A DNA stretch of 64,000 nucleotides from an uncultured Collinsella sp. Lineage in GTDB: Bacteria > Actinomycetota > Coriobacteriia > Coriobacteriales > Coriobacteriaceae. Below the pieces are notes generated by a model. The model saw only the letters and a program-made list of their open reading frames with translations, had not been told where the DNA came from and made no database searches. This document shows, one piece after another, positions 24,348-33,000 of this stretch; positions within the stretch are counted from its first letter, which is position 1, and every line of letters begins with the position of its first letter. Location: assembly GCA_958369225.1 (NCBI GenBank), contig CATXID010000001.1, forward strand, positions 1 through 64,000, written 5' to 3'. The translations under genes and the position numbers were made by a program.

Positions 24348-27218
24348 TCACTCTGCCTCGCTCAAATCGCTGAGCATAAACTCGTAAATGTCTTGCCTCA
24401 CGGGTGCGTTGAGCTCATATTCGATTTCAACGGCGTTGTCGCCGCTCTTAGTTTTAATAGCTTCGAACTCACCGGTCGGATGCATTTCGCCTAAGAAATA
24501 GAACTCCTTGCCACCCTTATCGTCCTTGTTCTTTCGCATAAACAAATACGTCTTCAGGCCGCTTTCCGGCCATGTCTTCAGGCGCTGAATCTCGGGGGAG
24601 ATGAGCGTGCGGTTGTTCTTAGAGATTGCAACTAGCTTACTCGGCGAAACAAAGCGGTCTTCATACTGAATTGACTCACTAATGTCGGGCGCCTTGTCAT
24701 AGTTAATAAACACGGGGAATGTATTGGTCTTCTCGTCGTAGAAATAGCCGCCAAGATTTTGGCCGTTGATGTTCTTTTCCCAGTTCATCAGGCGGCAAAC
24801 CTCCTCGTATGTGTACTTGGCGTTGAGAACGAAATTTGTGTTTTCGTACGTCTCGGCATAGTCGAGTCGGTTGCGCGCAATACCAAAATCCAGCACTTCA
24901 AGAATCTGACGCTTGAACTCTGCGTTGCGCAGGGCGGTCGCAAACGCTTCGGTCAGACGAGGTCCGCATCCATCGTCAATAAGCAGGGAAACGAAATCCT
25001 TAGGAGTGGCAAAGTCGCCCTTAAGGACTGCGATTGCCGACCTAACGGCGCTGTCCTTAAGTTGTGCGCGGTAGTTCCTAAGCGCAGCCTCGCGCATATG
25101 CCGGTAGCCCTCGTGTCCGGTTTCGACGAGCGTTTGAAGCAAATAGAGATCTTCAAATCGCTTGCCCGCGGCAAGTTTTTGAGAAATAAATCTGAGGATT
25201 TTGATCTGGTCCGAGGAAAACTGGACCGTGTAGTCCGGCTCACATTTGGAAAGAAAATCGTGGTAGGACTTGCTGCTTTTGAAGATGAGTAGCGGGTCGA
25301 TAGAGCCGTTGCGATCAAATTCGAGCAGCGAGGGGGTCTTTCCGAGCTTCTGCCGCAAGTCGAGATATTCGTTCTTCAAAAAGCGGGCGGAGGTAAAGTT
25401 GCCGCCATCGATGGCCTTGTAAATGCGTGCCTCGGAAATACGATCGAAGCTCACGGTCGAGCATCCAGGTATCACCGAATCGCCCTCTTGGACGAGACGA
25501 CGCAGGCGATCTTTGTTGTACGTCTTGTCGCCCGAAAGCGCGATGGGCACCAAGAAGTTGCTTTGGTAATTGCCAATAAAGTCGAGTACCAGTGCGTATT
25601 CCTTGCCGCTGTCCAAGCGCAGGCCACGGCCGAGCTGCTGAATAAAGATGATTGCGGAGTCGGTGCGTCGAAGCATGATGATCTGATTGAGCGAGGGGAT
25701 GTCGACGCCTTCGTTCATGATATCAACCGAGAAAATGTACTCGAGCTCGCCGGCTTCAAGTCGGCTGATTGCGACATCGCGGACCTCATCGGAATCTTGA
25801 CCGCTAATCGCAGTTGTTCGATATCCGAGAGCGTTGAACTTGCGTGACAGTTCTTCGGCCTCGGCGTTTCGATTGCAGAAGATTAAGCCTCTGCGGTTGC
25901 TTTTGGTGACGCTATATTCTTCGATCTTCTCGGTGATATGACGCACGCGCTCGTCGGACGTCAAGCGCCCGAACAGGGCGATATCTTCGACCGTTTCGTC
26001 GTCAATTTCCAGATCGTGAATGCCAAAATAATGGAAGGGGGCAAGCATCTCCTCGGCCAAAGCGTCCTGCAGTGTGATCTGGAACGCGATGACGTGATTG
26101 AAAAGGGCAAAGACGTCATAGCCGTCGGTGCGATTGGGTGTAGCGGTCATGCCCAGATAAAACCGAGGCGTAAAGTGCGACATGATGGATTGGTAACCCT
26201 GGGATCCCGTGTGGTGGGCCTCGTCGATGACGATGTAGTCGAACTCATCGGGACGGAAATCGCTCAGATGTTTGGCGACCGAAGAACACATGGCAAACAC
26301 GCAGGTAGCATTGCTTATATTCTTGCCAGTTTGATAGGTGTCGAACGTATAGGTACTACCTAAGAGGCGTTCGTAGCTTGCACGGGAGGCGTCGATAATG
26401 CGCCGGCGGTGCGCAAGAAAGAGGACGCGCTGGGGTTTAGTTGCGAGCACGTCGAACGCCGAAAGGAAGGTCTTGCCGGTACCGGTTGCCGAGACCAGCA
26501 GGGCGCGGGTCTCGCCCTTGCGGTGGATTACACCGAGCGCCTCAAGGGCGCGCTGCTGCATTTTATTGGGCTTGATTTCTTCGAGGTCATTCTGCGCCGG
26601 CGTTTCCGTGGATCTGAATGTCGGTTTCGATTTGGGCTTTGGCGGACGTACCGATCGATATGCGGCATAGTTCTCAATCCAGTCTTGGGAAAGCAAAACG
26701 GTTGAGGTGTCGTTCCACAACGAATCAAACTCGTCTCTAAGCTCTCCGAGCAGGCGGCTGTTTTCAACGGTCTGGTACAGCACGTTCCATTCTTTATTAC
26801 AGGTGAGGGCGGTCTGCGTCATGTTCGAGCTGCCGACGATGACCGTGCTGGTTTCGCCCATATCAAAAATGTATCCCTTGGCATGCAAATTACCCTGGAA
26901 TACGCGAACTTCTATGTTGTCGTATTCCAGGAGCTTGCGAAAGGCATCGGGTGAGTTGAAGTTGAGATAGGTGGACGTGAGCAGCCTGCCCTTAATGCCA
27001 CGCTGCTTGAGCTCCTGGAACGTCTCGACCAGGATTTGAAGGCCGCCGTCTGCAACAAACGCTACGCAAAAGTCAAAAGAGCTGCAGGTTGAGAGCTGCT
27101 CCTTGATAACGGATAGAAGTGTTCCGCCTGTCGCCTTCGAGTTGGCGATGAGCTTGGGTGAATCGTTCTCGCGTGCAAGCGAGTCGAATTCAATATCAAT
27201 CTGCGGCTGCGTAGTCAT
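24348..27218 (-). CDS. PLD-nuclease / SF2 helicase / DUF3427 protein
   Basis: This 956-residue protein has three parts. Residues about 25-190 are a phospholipase-D-like nuclease domain with HAKGYIFD and the paired GSSNMT. Residues about 225-610 are an SF2 helicase with Walker A VSATGTGKT, the DEAH box VIDEAHHTG, motif III GMTATPNRTDG, and QQLGRGLRL. The C-terminal part fits DUF3427. Proteins of this design act on damaged or foreign DNA and are often placed in defence islands, but the role is unproven. TTG 27227 would add three residues; ATG 27218 has the better-placed AAAGG. The gene is AT-richer than the core, hinting at transfer. It faces the NUDIX gene. Confidence 0.87.
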   Translation of the reverse strand: MTTQPQIDIEFDSLARENDSPKLIANSKATGGTLLSVIKEQLSTCSSFDFCVAFVADGGLQILVETFQELKQRGIKGRLLTSTYLNFNSPDAFRKLLEYDNIEVRVFQGNLHAKGYIFDMGETSTVIVGSSNMTQTALTCNKEWNVLYQTVENSRLLGELRDEFDSLWNDTSTVLLSQDWIENYAAYRSVRPPKPKSKPTFRSTETPAQNDLEEIKPNKMQQRALEALGVIHRKGETRALLVSATGTGKTFLSAFDVLATKPQRVLFLAHRRRIIDASRASYERLLGSTYTFDTYQTGKNISNATCVFAMCSSVAKHLSDFRPDEFDYIVIDEAHHTGSQGYQSIMSHFTPRFYLGMTATPNRTDGYDVFALFNHVIAFQITLQDALAEEMLAPFHYFGIHDLEIDDETVEDIALFGRLTSDERVRHITEKIEEYSVTKSNRRGLIFCNRNAEAEELSRKFNALGYRTTAISGQDSDEVRDVAISRLEAGELEYIFSVDIMNEGVDIPSLNQIIMLRRTDSAIIFIQQLGRGLRLDSGKEYALVLDFIGNYQSNFLVPIALSGDKTYNKDRLRRLVQEGDSVIPGCSTVSFDRISEARIYKAIDGGNFTSARFLKNEYLDLRQKLGKTPSLLEFDRNGSIDPLLIFKSSKSYHDFLSKCEPDYTVQFSSDQIKILRFISQKLAAGKRFEDLYLLQTLVETGHEGYRHMREAALRNYRAQLKDSAVRSAIAVLKGDFATPKDFVSLLIDDGCGPRLTEAFATALRNAEFKRQILEVLDFGIARNRLDYAETYENTNFVLNAKYTYEEVCRLMNWEKNINGQNLGGYFYDEKTNTFPVFINYDKAPDISESIQYEDRFVSPSKLVAISKNNRTLISPEIQRLKTWPESGLKTYLFMRKNKDDKGGKEFYFLGEMHPTGEFEAIKTKSGDNAVEIEYELNAPVRQDIYEFMLSDLSEAE

Positions 27219-27419
27219 CCTGGCCAAACCTTTCGAAAGACTATGTTGGCGCCAGGATAACAGATCGATCGTTCGTGTTTTAGATGTATGACGATTGGGA
27301 TTGGTAGTTTGGTATGAGCTTGCACACGTGTCCGCACGGCATGGGACACTTACCCTGCCGCCCTGCTCTGCCGCGGCGGCATGTACCCGAACAGCGACCC
27401 TCTAAGGAGTTCGATATTG

Positions 27420-27659
27420 ATGAGTGACAACACCAAACATCTTGCAAAGAAGTGCGCAAAGGACGCGGGGCCGTGCCTTGCGCTGTGCGTAGCCGGCGCA
27501 GCGGTCGCGCTGCTGGCTGTTCTGGGGCCATTCGACGTGCTCCGAAGTGCCAGTTCCCTGCACGTCATCATGGCCCTTGCCGGCGCCATGATGACCGGCG
27601 GCGTGCTCGATCTGATTTTTTGGGTGCTTGACCCGTTTGGATGGAAGAATGAAGGGTAA
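27420..27659 (+). CDS. Small membrane protein of unknown function
   Basis: The 79-residue protein starts at ATG 27420 after AAGGAG. It has two hydrophobic stretches, about 17-38 (LALCVAGAAVALLAVLGPF) and 47-70 (VIMALAGAMMTGGVLDLIFWVL), joined by a short loop, with a basic N-terminus. I recognise no family. An in-frame ATG at 27381 lacks a ribosome binding site. The phosphoesterase gene starts 40 bases later, so they may be co-transcribed. Confidence 0.6.
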   Translation: MSDNTKHLAKKCAKDAGPCLALCVAGAAVALLAVLGPFDVLRSASSLHVIMALAGAMMTGGVLDLIFWVLDPFGWKNEG

Positions 27660-27699
27660 GCCCTAAAGGATGGATACCCCGCAGCAACAGGAGGTCCCC

Positions 27700-28257
27700 G
27701 TGGTCTGGTTTACCAGCGATACTCATTTTGGACACGAGAACATGCTACGGCTTAGCGATAGGCCTTGGTCGACTGTTGCGCAGATGAACGACGCCATAGT
27801 CGCCAACATTAACAGCAAGGTTGCTGCGGATGATGAGCTCTACATCTTGGGCGACTTTAGCTTTAAGATGACGGTCCAAGATGCCTACGAGCTGCGCAAA
27901 AGCATTGCATGTAAGCGCGTCCACCTACTGCCCGGCAACCACGACAAAGACTGGACGCAGCCTGCGGTGGCGGACGCTTTTATCGTCGAGCCGCCCATTT
28001 GCGTACTCAAGATCGACCGCCAAAAAATCGTGCTGAGTCACTATCCCATGGTCGACTGGCAGGGCATGTCGCACGGCAGTTGGCATCTGCACGGGCATAT
28101 CCACAGTTGCGGCGGCGCGTACAACAAGTTCAACCTCAGACAGGGGCTGCTGCGCTATGACGTGGGTGTGGACGCTAATAGTTACGCCCCGGTAAGTCTG
28201 GATGAGCTAAAGTTATGGTTTGCGCAGGTAGACGAGCCGGTGTGTTGCGTTAAATGA
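27700..28257 (+). CDS. Calcineurin-like metallophosphoesterase
   Basis: The 185-residue protein has the dinuclear-metal motifs SDTHFGHENM, ILGDFSF, LPGNHDKDW, LSHYPM and HLHGHIHS, as in small phosphoesterases of unknown substrate. GTG 27700 is chosen: AGGAGG lies five bases before it, and the protein then begins MVWFTSDTHF, close to the catalytic core. The ATG at 27670 has almost no spacing to its AAAGG. It is the second of three metallophosphatases between 21 and 29 kb. Confidence 0.82.
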   Translation: MVWFTSDTHFGHENMLRLSDRPWSTVAQMNDAIVANINSKVAADDELYILGDFSFKMTVQDAYELRKSIACKRVHLLPGNHDKDWTQPAVADAFIVEPPICVLKIDRQKIVLSHYPMVDWQGMSHGSWHLHGHIHSCGGAYNKFNLRQGLLRYDVGVDANSYAPVSLDELKLWFAQVDEPVCCVK

Positions 28258-28334
28258 CCGTGGTGGGTCAATGCCACGGGCGACGAGCAGGTCGAGCAAG
28301 ACCTTGAAGCCTATAAGAGGGAAGTGGTAATCCG

Positions 28335-29060
28335 ATGACGGTCTATGTGACGGGCGATATTCACGGCGGCCTCGACATGCAAAAGCTGCGCGATTGGGAG
28401 CTTGGGGATAGCCTGACGAGCGACGACTATCTCATCGTCGCGGGCGATTTTGGCTTTCCGTGGGATTTCTCTGCCGAGGAATGCGCCGACATCGCTTGGC
28501 TGGAGTCGCGCCCCTATACCGTGCTGTTCGTCGACGGCAACCACGAGCGTTTCGACCATTGGGCGGAGCGTCCCATGGAGTTGTGGCACGGTGGGCTGAC
28601 GCAGCGCCTGTCGGATACCTCCCCCATACGGCGCCTGACGCGCGGCGAGGTTTTTGAGTTCGACGGCTCAACGATCTTTACCATGGGCGGCGCCACGAGC
28701 GTGGACAAGGAATACCGCATTCCGTATTCCAGCTGGTGGCCGCAGGAATTGCCGGACGAGCGCAACTTTGAGGAGGCACGGACAAAACTCGACAGCGTGG
28801 GCTGGAAGGTCGACTACGTGATCACTCACACCTGCTCTACGCGCATGCTTTCGCCCACGCTTTATCCGGCACTCGGCTGGAATTGCCCCGCGGTTGATCG
28901 ACTTACGGCATTTTTCGATGAGCTGGAAGATCGCTTGGACTACAAGCGCTGGTACTACGGCCATTTTCATCGGGATGCAAACCCGGCCGAGCGTCACACC
29001 GTGCTCTACGACCGCATCGTTCGCTTGGGCGACGAACTCCAGCCCTGGGATGTTGCGTAG
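28335..29060 (+). CDS. Calcineurin-like metallophosphoesterase
   Basis: The 241-residue protein has VTGDIHGG (6-12), AGDFGFPWDF, VDGNHERFD, ITHTCST and YYGHFHRD, the metal-ligand set of the calcineurin-like superfamily. The substrate is unknown; it is only weakly like its neighbour at 27700-28257, so it is not a recent tandem copy. ATG 28335 follows a GGAAG-type sequence. It converges on gluQ with 15 bases between stop codons. Confidence 0.85.
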   Translation: MTVYVTGDIHGGLDMQKLRDWELGDSLTSDDYLIVAGDFGFPWDFSAEECADIAWLESRPYTVLFVDGNHERFDHWAERPMELWHGGLTQRLSDTSPIRRLTRGEVFEFDGSTIFTMGGATSVDKEYRIPYSSWWPQELPDERNFEEARTKLDSVGWKVDYVITHTCSTRMLSPTLYPALGWNCPAVDRLTAFFDELEDRLDYKRWYYGHFHRDANPAERHTVLYDRIVRLGDELQPWDVA

Positions 29061-29075
29061 AGGCGGGGTGGCTGG

Positions 29076-30086
29076 CTACTCGACCGTTACAGTGATGTTC
29101 TCCCTGTGCTTGCGGATAACATCCCAGCTAAAATGCTCGACCAGCTGCTCGGCAGAGCGCGGCGTGGTGTCCGGCGCGATGCCCGTTTGACCGGCGAGCC
29201 AGCCCAGCAGTGCCTCGGGTGTGCCAAAGCGGGCGCGTAGTTCGCCTAGGTCCAGATCGCGGTCGCGCTTGGAAAGGCGGCGGCCGTCCGGCGACATGAG
29301 CAGCGGAATGTGCGCGTAGTGCGGCGTGGGCAGTCCCAACAGGTGCTGCAGATAGATCTGGCGCGGCGTGGACCCCAGCAGGTCGCATCCGCGCACGACC
29401 TCGGTGACGCCCATGGCGGCGTCGTCGACCACCACGGCTAGCTGATAGGCAAAAACGCCGTCGCTGCGGCGGACCAAAAAGTCGCCGCACTCGGTGGCGA
29501 GCGCCTCGCATTGAGCCCCGTACGTGCGGTCCACGAATTCGATCACGTCGTCTGCGAGGTCATCTACGGTGGGCACGCGCAGGCGCGTGGCCGGAGCGCG
29601 CAGGGCACTGCGGCGGGCGATTTCTTCGGCAGAAAGGCCCCTGCAGGCGCCGCGATAGATGGGCGTGCCGTCGCTGGCGTGCGGCGCGCTCGCGGCGTGG
29701 AGCTCGGCGCGCGTGCAAAAGCAGGGGTAGGTGAGGCCGGCGTCTTGCAGCCGGCGCAGGGCGCTCTCGTACAGATCCAAGCGATCGTGCTGGTAGTAGG
29801 GGCCTTCGTCCCACTCAAGTCCTAGCCAAGCCAGGTCGTCAATCAATTGAGCGGCAAGTTCCGGGCGCTTGCAGCGATCGTCCAGGTCCTCAATGCGTAA
29901 CACGATGCTGCCGCCCTGGCTGCGGGCCGAAAGCCACGCGCACAGGCAGCTGAACACGTTGCCCAGGTGCATGCGGCCCGAGGGCGACGGGGCAAAGCGA
30001 CCCACGACGGGCGCAGGAGCGGAGGCGGGCAGCGTCGTTGGCGCGTCCGCGGCGGGCGCTGCTATGTTGCGTGCGTTGATATCCAT
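29076..30086 (-). CDS. gluQ: Glutamyl-Q tRNA(Asp) synthetase
   Basis: GluQ puts glutamate on queuosine in tRNA-Asp. The 336-residue protein has the GlnS/GluRS catalytic core without the anticodon-binding part: the HIGH-like motif in FAPSPSGRMHLGN (31-43), EDLDDRC, the zinc-site cysteines CFC and GAC, and the KMSKS-like RRLSKRD. It is 30-40 residues longer than many, with an Ala-rich N-terminal extension before residue 27. ATG 30086 lies 7 bases after a TATACT -10, with no ribosome binding site, so the message may be leaderless; ATG/GTG starts further upstream lie in a frame without family sequence. Confidence 0.88.
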   Translation of the reverse strand: MDINARNIAAPAADAPTTLPASAPAPVVGRFAPSPSGRMHLGNVFSCLCAWLSARSQGGSIVLRIEDLDDRCKRPELAAQLIDDLAWLGLEWDEGPYYQHDRLDLYESALRRLQDAGLTYPCFCTRAELHAASAPHASDGTPIYRGACRGLSAEEIARRSALRAPATRLRVPTVDDLADDVIEFVDRTYGAQCEALATECGDFLVRRSDGVFAYQLAVVVDDAAMGVTEVVRGCDLLGSTPRQIYLQHLLGLPTPHYAHIPLLMSPDGRRLSKRDRDLDLGELRARFGTPEALLGWLAGQTGIAPDTTPRSAEQLVEHFSWDVIRKHRENITVTVE

Positions 30087-30595
30087 GCGGACGAGTATAG
30101 CGCGGGACACGGTAGGGAAGGCGTTGCCGTGGCTCGCAAGTTGGCGGCGCTGCGCATTGCGCACGGCGGGTTTGCGGCTCAACGTCTCGATCGCCGCGCA
30201 CTGACTCAGCCTCACAAACGACAGAAACCCCGGCAGCTCTTCGCAACTGCCGGGGTTTCCGCGGAAAAGGGGGACATGATCCTCGAGCGAACGGCAAAGG
30301 GGCAAACCGTTTTCGCTCAACTGCTTTATGCCCCTCGGCTGGCGGCTCAATCAGCGCATGCCGCGCCCACACAAAGCCGCTACACCTGTGACGGAGCTGT
30401 GAAGTGGTATCTATCGTTGGTGCAGGCCATGCCATGGAGTGTCCCAAGCTGCCGGCAGATAAGGAACGTCCCTAAGTGCCAGGCTCGGGTGGGACTTTTG
30501 TCCCATTTGACGCTCCGGTCGCCTAGATATTCGTCATGTGCGCCCGCAAACGTGGGACAATGGCGCTGTTGGTTTTACAGACAAAGGATGTGCCT
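30087..30595. other. Gene-free region with two hairpin elements
   Basis: No gene is supported over these 509 bases, although a long false plus-strand frame crosses them. They hold a 13-bp hairpin (30224-30236 with 30247-30259), GAAACCCCGGCAG and its complement, without T run, and a degenerate GGAACGTCC element at 30452-30482. A small GGGAC-TTTT-GTCCC hairpin lies near 30500. Confidence 0.55.
30094..30099 (-). promoter_or_regulatory. Candidate -10 box of gluQ, leaderless
   Basis: TATACT on the minus strand ends 7 bases before ATG 30086, so the transcript would start at about the start codon. No good -35 is seen at 16-18 bases, so confidence is modest. Confidence 0.4.
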
Positions 30596-32539
30596 ATGAA
30601 CGCCCCCGTTGCCAAGACCTGTCGGCAGCGCCGCCTATTCGCGCGATTCGCTTCCGCCTGTGCGCTCGTCGTGCTTGCATTGTTGCTGCTGCCCACCGCC
30701 GCGCACGCCGACGGCTACTCCATGAGCCAAACCTACATCGGCGCCACGGTCGAGGCCGATGGATCGCTGACCGTCGTCGAGGGACGCCAGTTCGATTTCG
30801 ATGACGACATCAACGGCGTGTTTTGGGAGATCGATGCGGGCACCAACCAGCAGGGCGGCGCGGCGGGCGTCAATGTGCTGAGCGTCGAGGAAGACGACAC
30901 CGCGTTTAACAAGGTCGACAGCGCAAACAAAGGCGACAGCGGCGTTTACACGGTGGAACAGTCCGACGACGGCGTGAGAATCAAGGTATTCAGCCCTCAC
31001 GAGAGCGGCGACAGCGTGATCTTTTACGTGAGCTACACCATGACCGGTGCGGTCATGAACTGGTCCGATACCGCCGAGCTCTACTGGAAGTTTGTGGGCG
31101 ACGGCTGGTCTGCGGACTCCGATGACGTCGAGATGGAAGTGTACTTCGCAAATGCCGCTGCCGGGACGGCGGCCGTCAAGGGCGATAACTTCCGCGCATG
31201 GGGCCACGGCCCGCTGACGGGCGACGTATCGCTCGATGCGGATGAACCCATGGTTACCTATACCATACCCTGCGTGCATCAGGGCGAATTCGCCGAGGCG
31301 CGCATCGCCTTCCCCAGCGACTGGGTGCCGCAGCTTGCCGCCTCGGGCGAAGAGCGCACGTCAACGATCCTGAGCGAAGAGAAGGAATGGGCTGACGAAG
31401 CTAACGCCCGCCGCGCTCACGCTCGCATGATTGCCAATGCACTTGCCGTGCTAAGTGTTGTCGCGGCAGTGGCCTTTACCGGCACAATCGTTGTGCTCAA
31501 GCTGCGCCGCCGCAAGCCCAAGCCGCTTTTCCAGGACGAGTATTTCCGCGATGTGCCTTCGGCCGACCATCCCGCCGTGCTTTCGGCCCTCATGAGCTGG
31601 AACGAGGTGCCCGATCAGGCATATATCGCCACGCTCATGAAGCTCACCGACGACCGTGTGATCAAGCTGGAGCAGGCGACCGTGACCAAGGCCAAGAAGG
31701 GTCTGTTGGGGCGTGAAAAAGAAGAGCAGACGTATCGCGTGACGGTGAGTGATGCGGGCTGGAAGTCGACCAAGGGCATTGACCACATGGTGCTCAAGGT
31801 CTTCTTTGCCGGTGCTAAGCCCGACGAGAACGGTGATCGTTCGCGCACGTTCGACGAGCTGCAGCACTACGTCAAGCAGCACGCTACGCCCGTGGGCGAC
31901 AAGCTCGAGGACTATCAGAACACCGTTAAGGGCAAGCTGGCCGATAGCGAGTACGTTGCCTCGGACGGCATTGTCGCAATGGTGTTTTGTCTGGTTCTTG
32001 GTATCCTGATCGCCTTTGTTCCCGTGGGATCCATCTTCTTTACCGACGGCGCACAGGCGAACATTATCGCCGCGGTTATCTCGGTGCCGATTGTGCTGGT
32101 GGGTATTGGCGTGGGCCTTACGTTCCGCCGCTTTACGCCGGAGGGCGCCGAGGTGGCGGCTCGATGCAAGGCGCTTAAGCATTGGCTCGAGGACTTCACG
32201 CGCCTAAAGGAAGCCGTCCCCGGCGATCTGGTCCTGTGGAATAAACTTCTGGTGATGGGTGCGGCGCTGGGCGTTTCGAAGGAAGTCCTGCGTCAGCTTG
32301 CCGAGGCCGTACCGCCTGAGGTGCGCGAGGCCGACGGTTTCTACGACAATTATCCCTGCTACTGGTGGTACTACCATCATTACGGCAACGAGTCGCCGAT
32401 GGATTCATTCGATGGCGTGTATCACGAGAGCATCCGTGAGCTCGCGTCGAGCTCGGACAGCTCGGGTGGCGGCGGAGGCGGTGGCTTCTCGGGCGGCGGA
32501 GGCGGCGGCGTCGGCGGAGGCGGCGGCGGAACGTTCTAA
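30596..32539 (+). CDS. DUF2207-family secreted/membrane protein with Gly-rich tail
   Basis: The 647-residue protein has a signal peptide (1-38, ending AHADG), an outer domain of DUF2207 type with an acidic beta-rich stretch (VEADGSLTVVEGRQFDFDDDINGVFWEI near 49-76), then membrane segments near 282-303 and a pair at about 460-510. The part between is cytoplasmic and includes the conserved DUF2207 VLSALMSWNEVPDQ-like start near 325. The C-terminus is a Gly/Ser-rich tail (last 26 residues) typical of this family. No enzyme is known. ATG 30596 follows AAAGGATG. Confidence 0.85.
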   Translation: MNAPVAKTCRQRRLFARFASACALVVLALLLLPTAAHADGYSMSQTYIGATVEADGSLTVVEGRQFDFDDDINGVFWEIDAGTNQQGGAAGVNVLSVEEDDTAFNKVDSANKGDSGVYTVEQSDDGVRIKVFSPHESGDSVIFYVSYTMTGAVMNWSDTAELYWKFVGDGWSADSDDVEMEVYFANAAAGTAAVKGDNFRAWGHGPLTGDVSLDADEPMVTYTIPCVHQGEFAEARIAFPSDWVPQLAASGEERTSTILSEEKEWADEANARRAHARMIANALAVLSVVAAVAFTGTIVVLKLRRRKPKPLFQDEYFRDVPSADHPAVLSALMSWNEVPDQAYIATLMKLTDDRVIKLEQATVTKAKKGLLGREKEEQTYRVTVSDAGWKSTKGIDHMVLKVFFAGAKPDENGDRSRTFDELQHYVKQHATPVGDKLEDYQNTVKGKLADSEYVASDGIVAMVFCLVLGILIAFVPVGSIFFTDGAQANIIAAVISVPIVLVGIGVGLTFRRFTPEGAEVAARCKALKHWLEDFTRLKEAVPGDLVLWNKLLVMGAALGVSKEVLRQLAEAVPPEVREADGFYDNYPCYWWYYHHYGNESPMDSFDGVYHESIRELASSSDSSGGGGGGGFSGGGGGGVGGGGGGTF

Positions 32540-32553
32540 CGGTCGTAAGCTAT

Positions 32554-32601
32554 GGGATGGGCTTTTCTCGACAGCCGTCGGGGAAAGCCCATCCCCTTTT
32601 T
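32554..32601 (+). terminator. Terminator of the DUF2207 gene
   Basis: GGGATGGGCTTT (32554-32565) and AAAGCCCATCCC (32584-32595) form a 12-bp stem followed by CTTTTT. Confidence 0.9.
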
Positions 32602-32662
32602 ATGTGCCAAAATGCGCCGATCCTCCCGCTTTTGCCCGTAGTCCCCTCCATCGGAAGGGGCA

Positions 32663-32891
32663 GTGGGCAAAAAATGGCAAATATGAGTACTGTTGCCGAA
32701 ATGGTTGCATTAATTTGCGCTTAATTACCGGACCCTAATGAGAGTATTTCTCGTTAGGGGCCACTTTTATTGAACATTTGAGGAAATACGTTAGCTCGCC
32801 CGGCTGACCGCCGTGTTTAAAAGCCTCAAAATGCCCCAAATCGCTGCTACTAAAAAGGTAACAGTACTCATATTTGATGTTTTTTGCCCAC
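32663..32891. repeat. MITE-like 229-bp element with 32-base terminal inverted repeats
   Basis: The ends 32663-32694 and 32860-32891 are complementary at 29 of 32 positions, starting GTGGGCAAAAAA and ending in CAAATATGAGTACTGTT. The three mismatches form one block, TGG against CAT. Inside is a 10-bp hairpin, CCCTAATGAGA with TCTCGTTAGGG. It encodes no protein. No clear target-site duplication can be seen. Confidence 0.8.
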
Positions 32892-32903
32892 GGCTATTTG
32901 CAG

Positions 32904-32996
32904 ACTCCCTAGGCTACTCATTGGGGACAGACTTAAATGACCAGTCGTTGGGGATCAGTCATTGGGGATAGACTTAAATGACTAGGTATGGCTGCT
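32904..32996. repeat. Cluster of ATTGGGGA palindrome units
   Basis: Three units with ATTGGGGA cores (the middle one is short) follow each other: TCATTGGGGACAGACTTAA, AGTCGTTGGGGATC and AGTCATTGGGGATAGACTTAA, ending in AATGACC or AATGACT that pair with the leading AGTCATT. They are degenerate tandem copies of the element at 49611-49640 and 9215-9253. Confidence 0.7.
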
Positions 32997-33000
32997 GGGC

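Larger units (their letters stand above)
32540..33000. other. Gene-free region with terminator, MITE-like element and a repeat cluster
   Basis: These 461 bases hold, in order, the DUF2207-gene terminator, a 229-bp element with 32-base inverted ends, and a cluster of ATTGGGGA units. No coding region is supported. Confidence 0.6.

Noticed and set aside
20919..27340. The 13-mer GTGTCCGCACGGC at 20919-20931 and 27328-27340
   Set aside because: Two copies of a GC-rich 13-mer in opposite contexts with no shared structure; more likely chance.
29967..30599. A 210-codon plus-strand frame over gluQ start and the following gap
   Set aside because: It overlaps gluQ antisense and has no ribosome binding site or family sequence.
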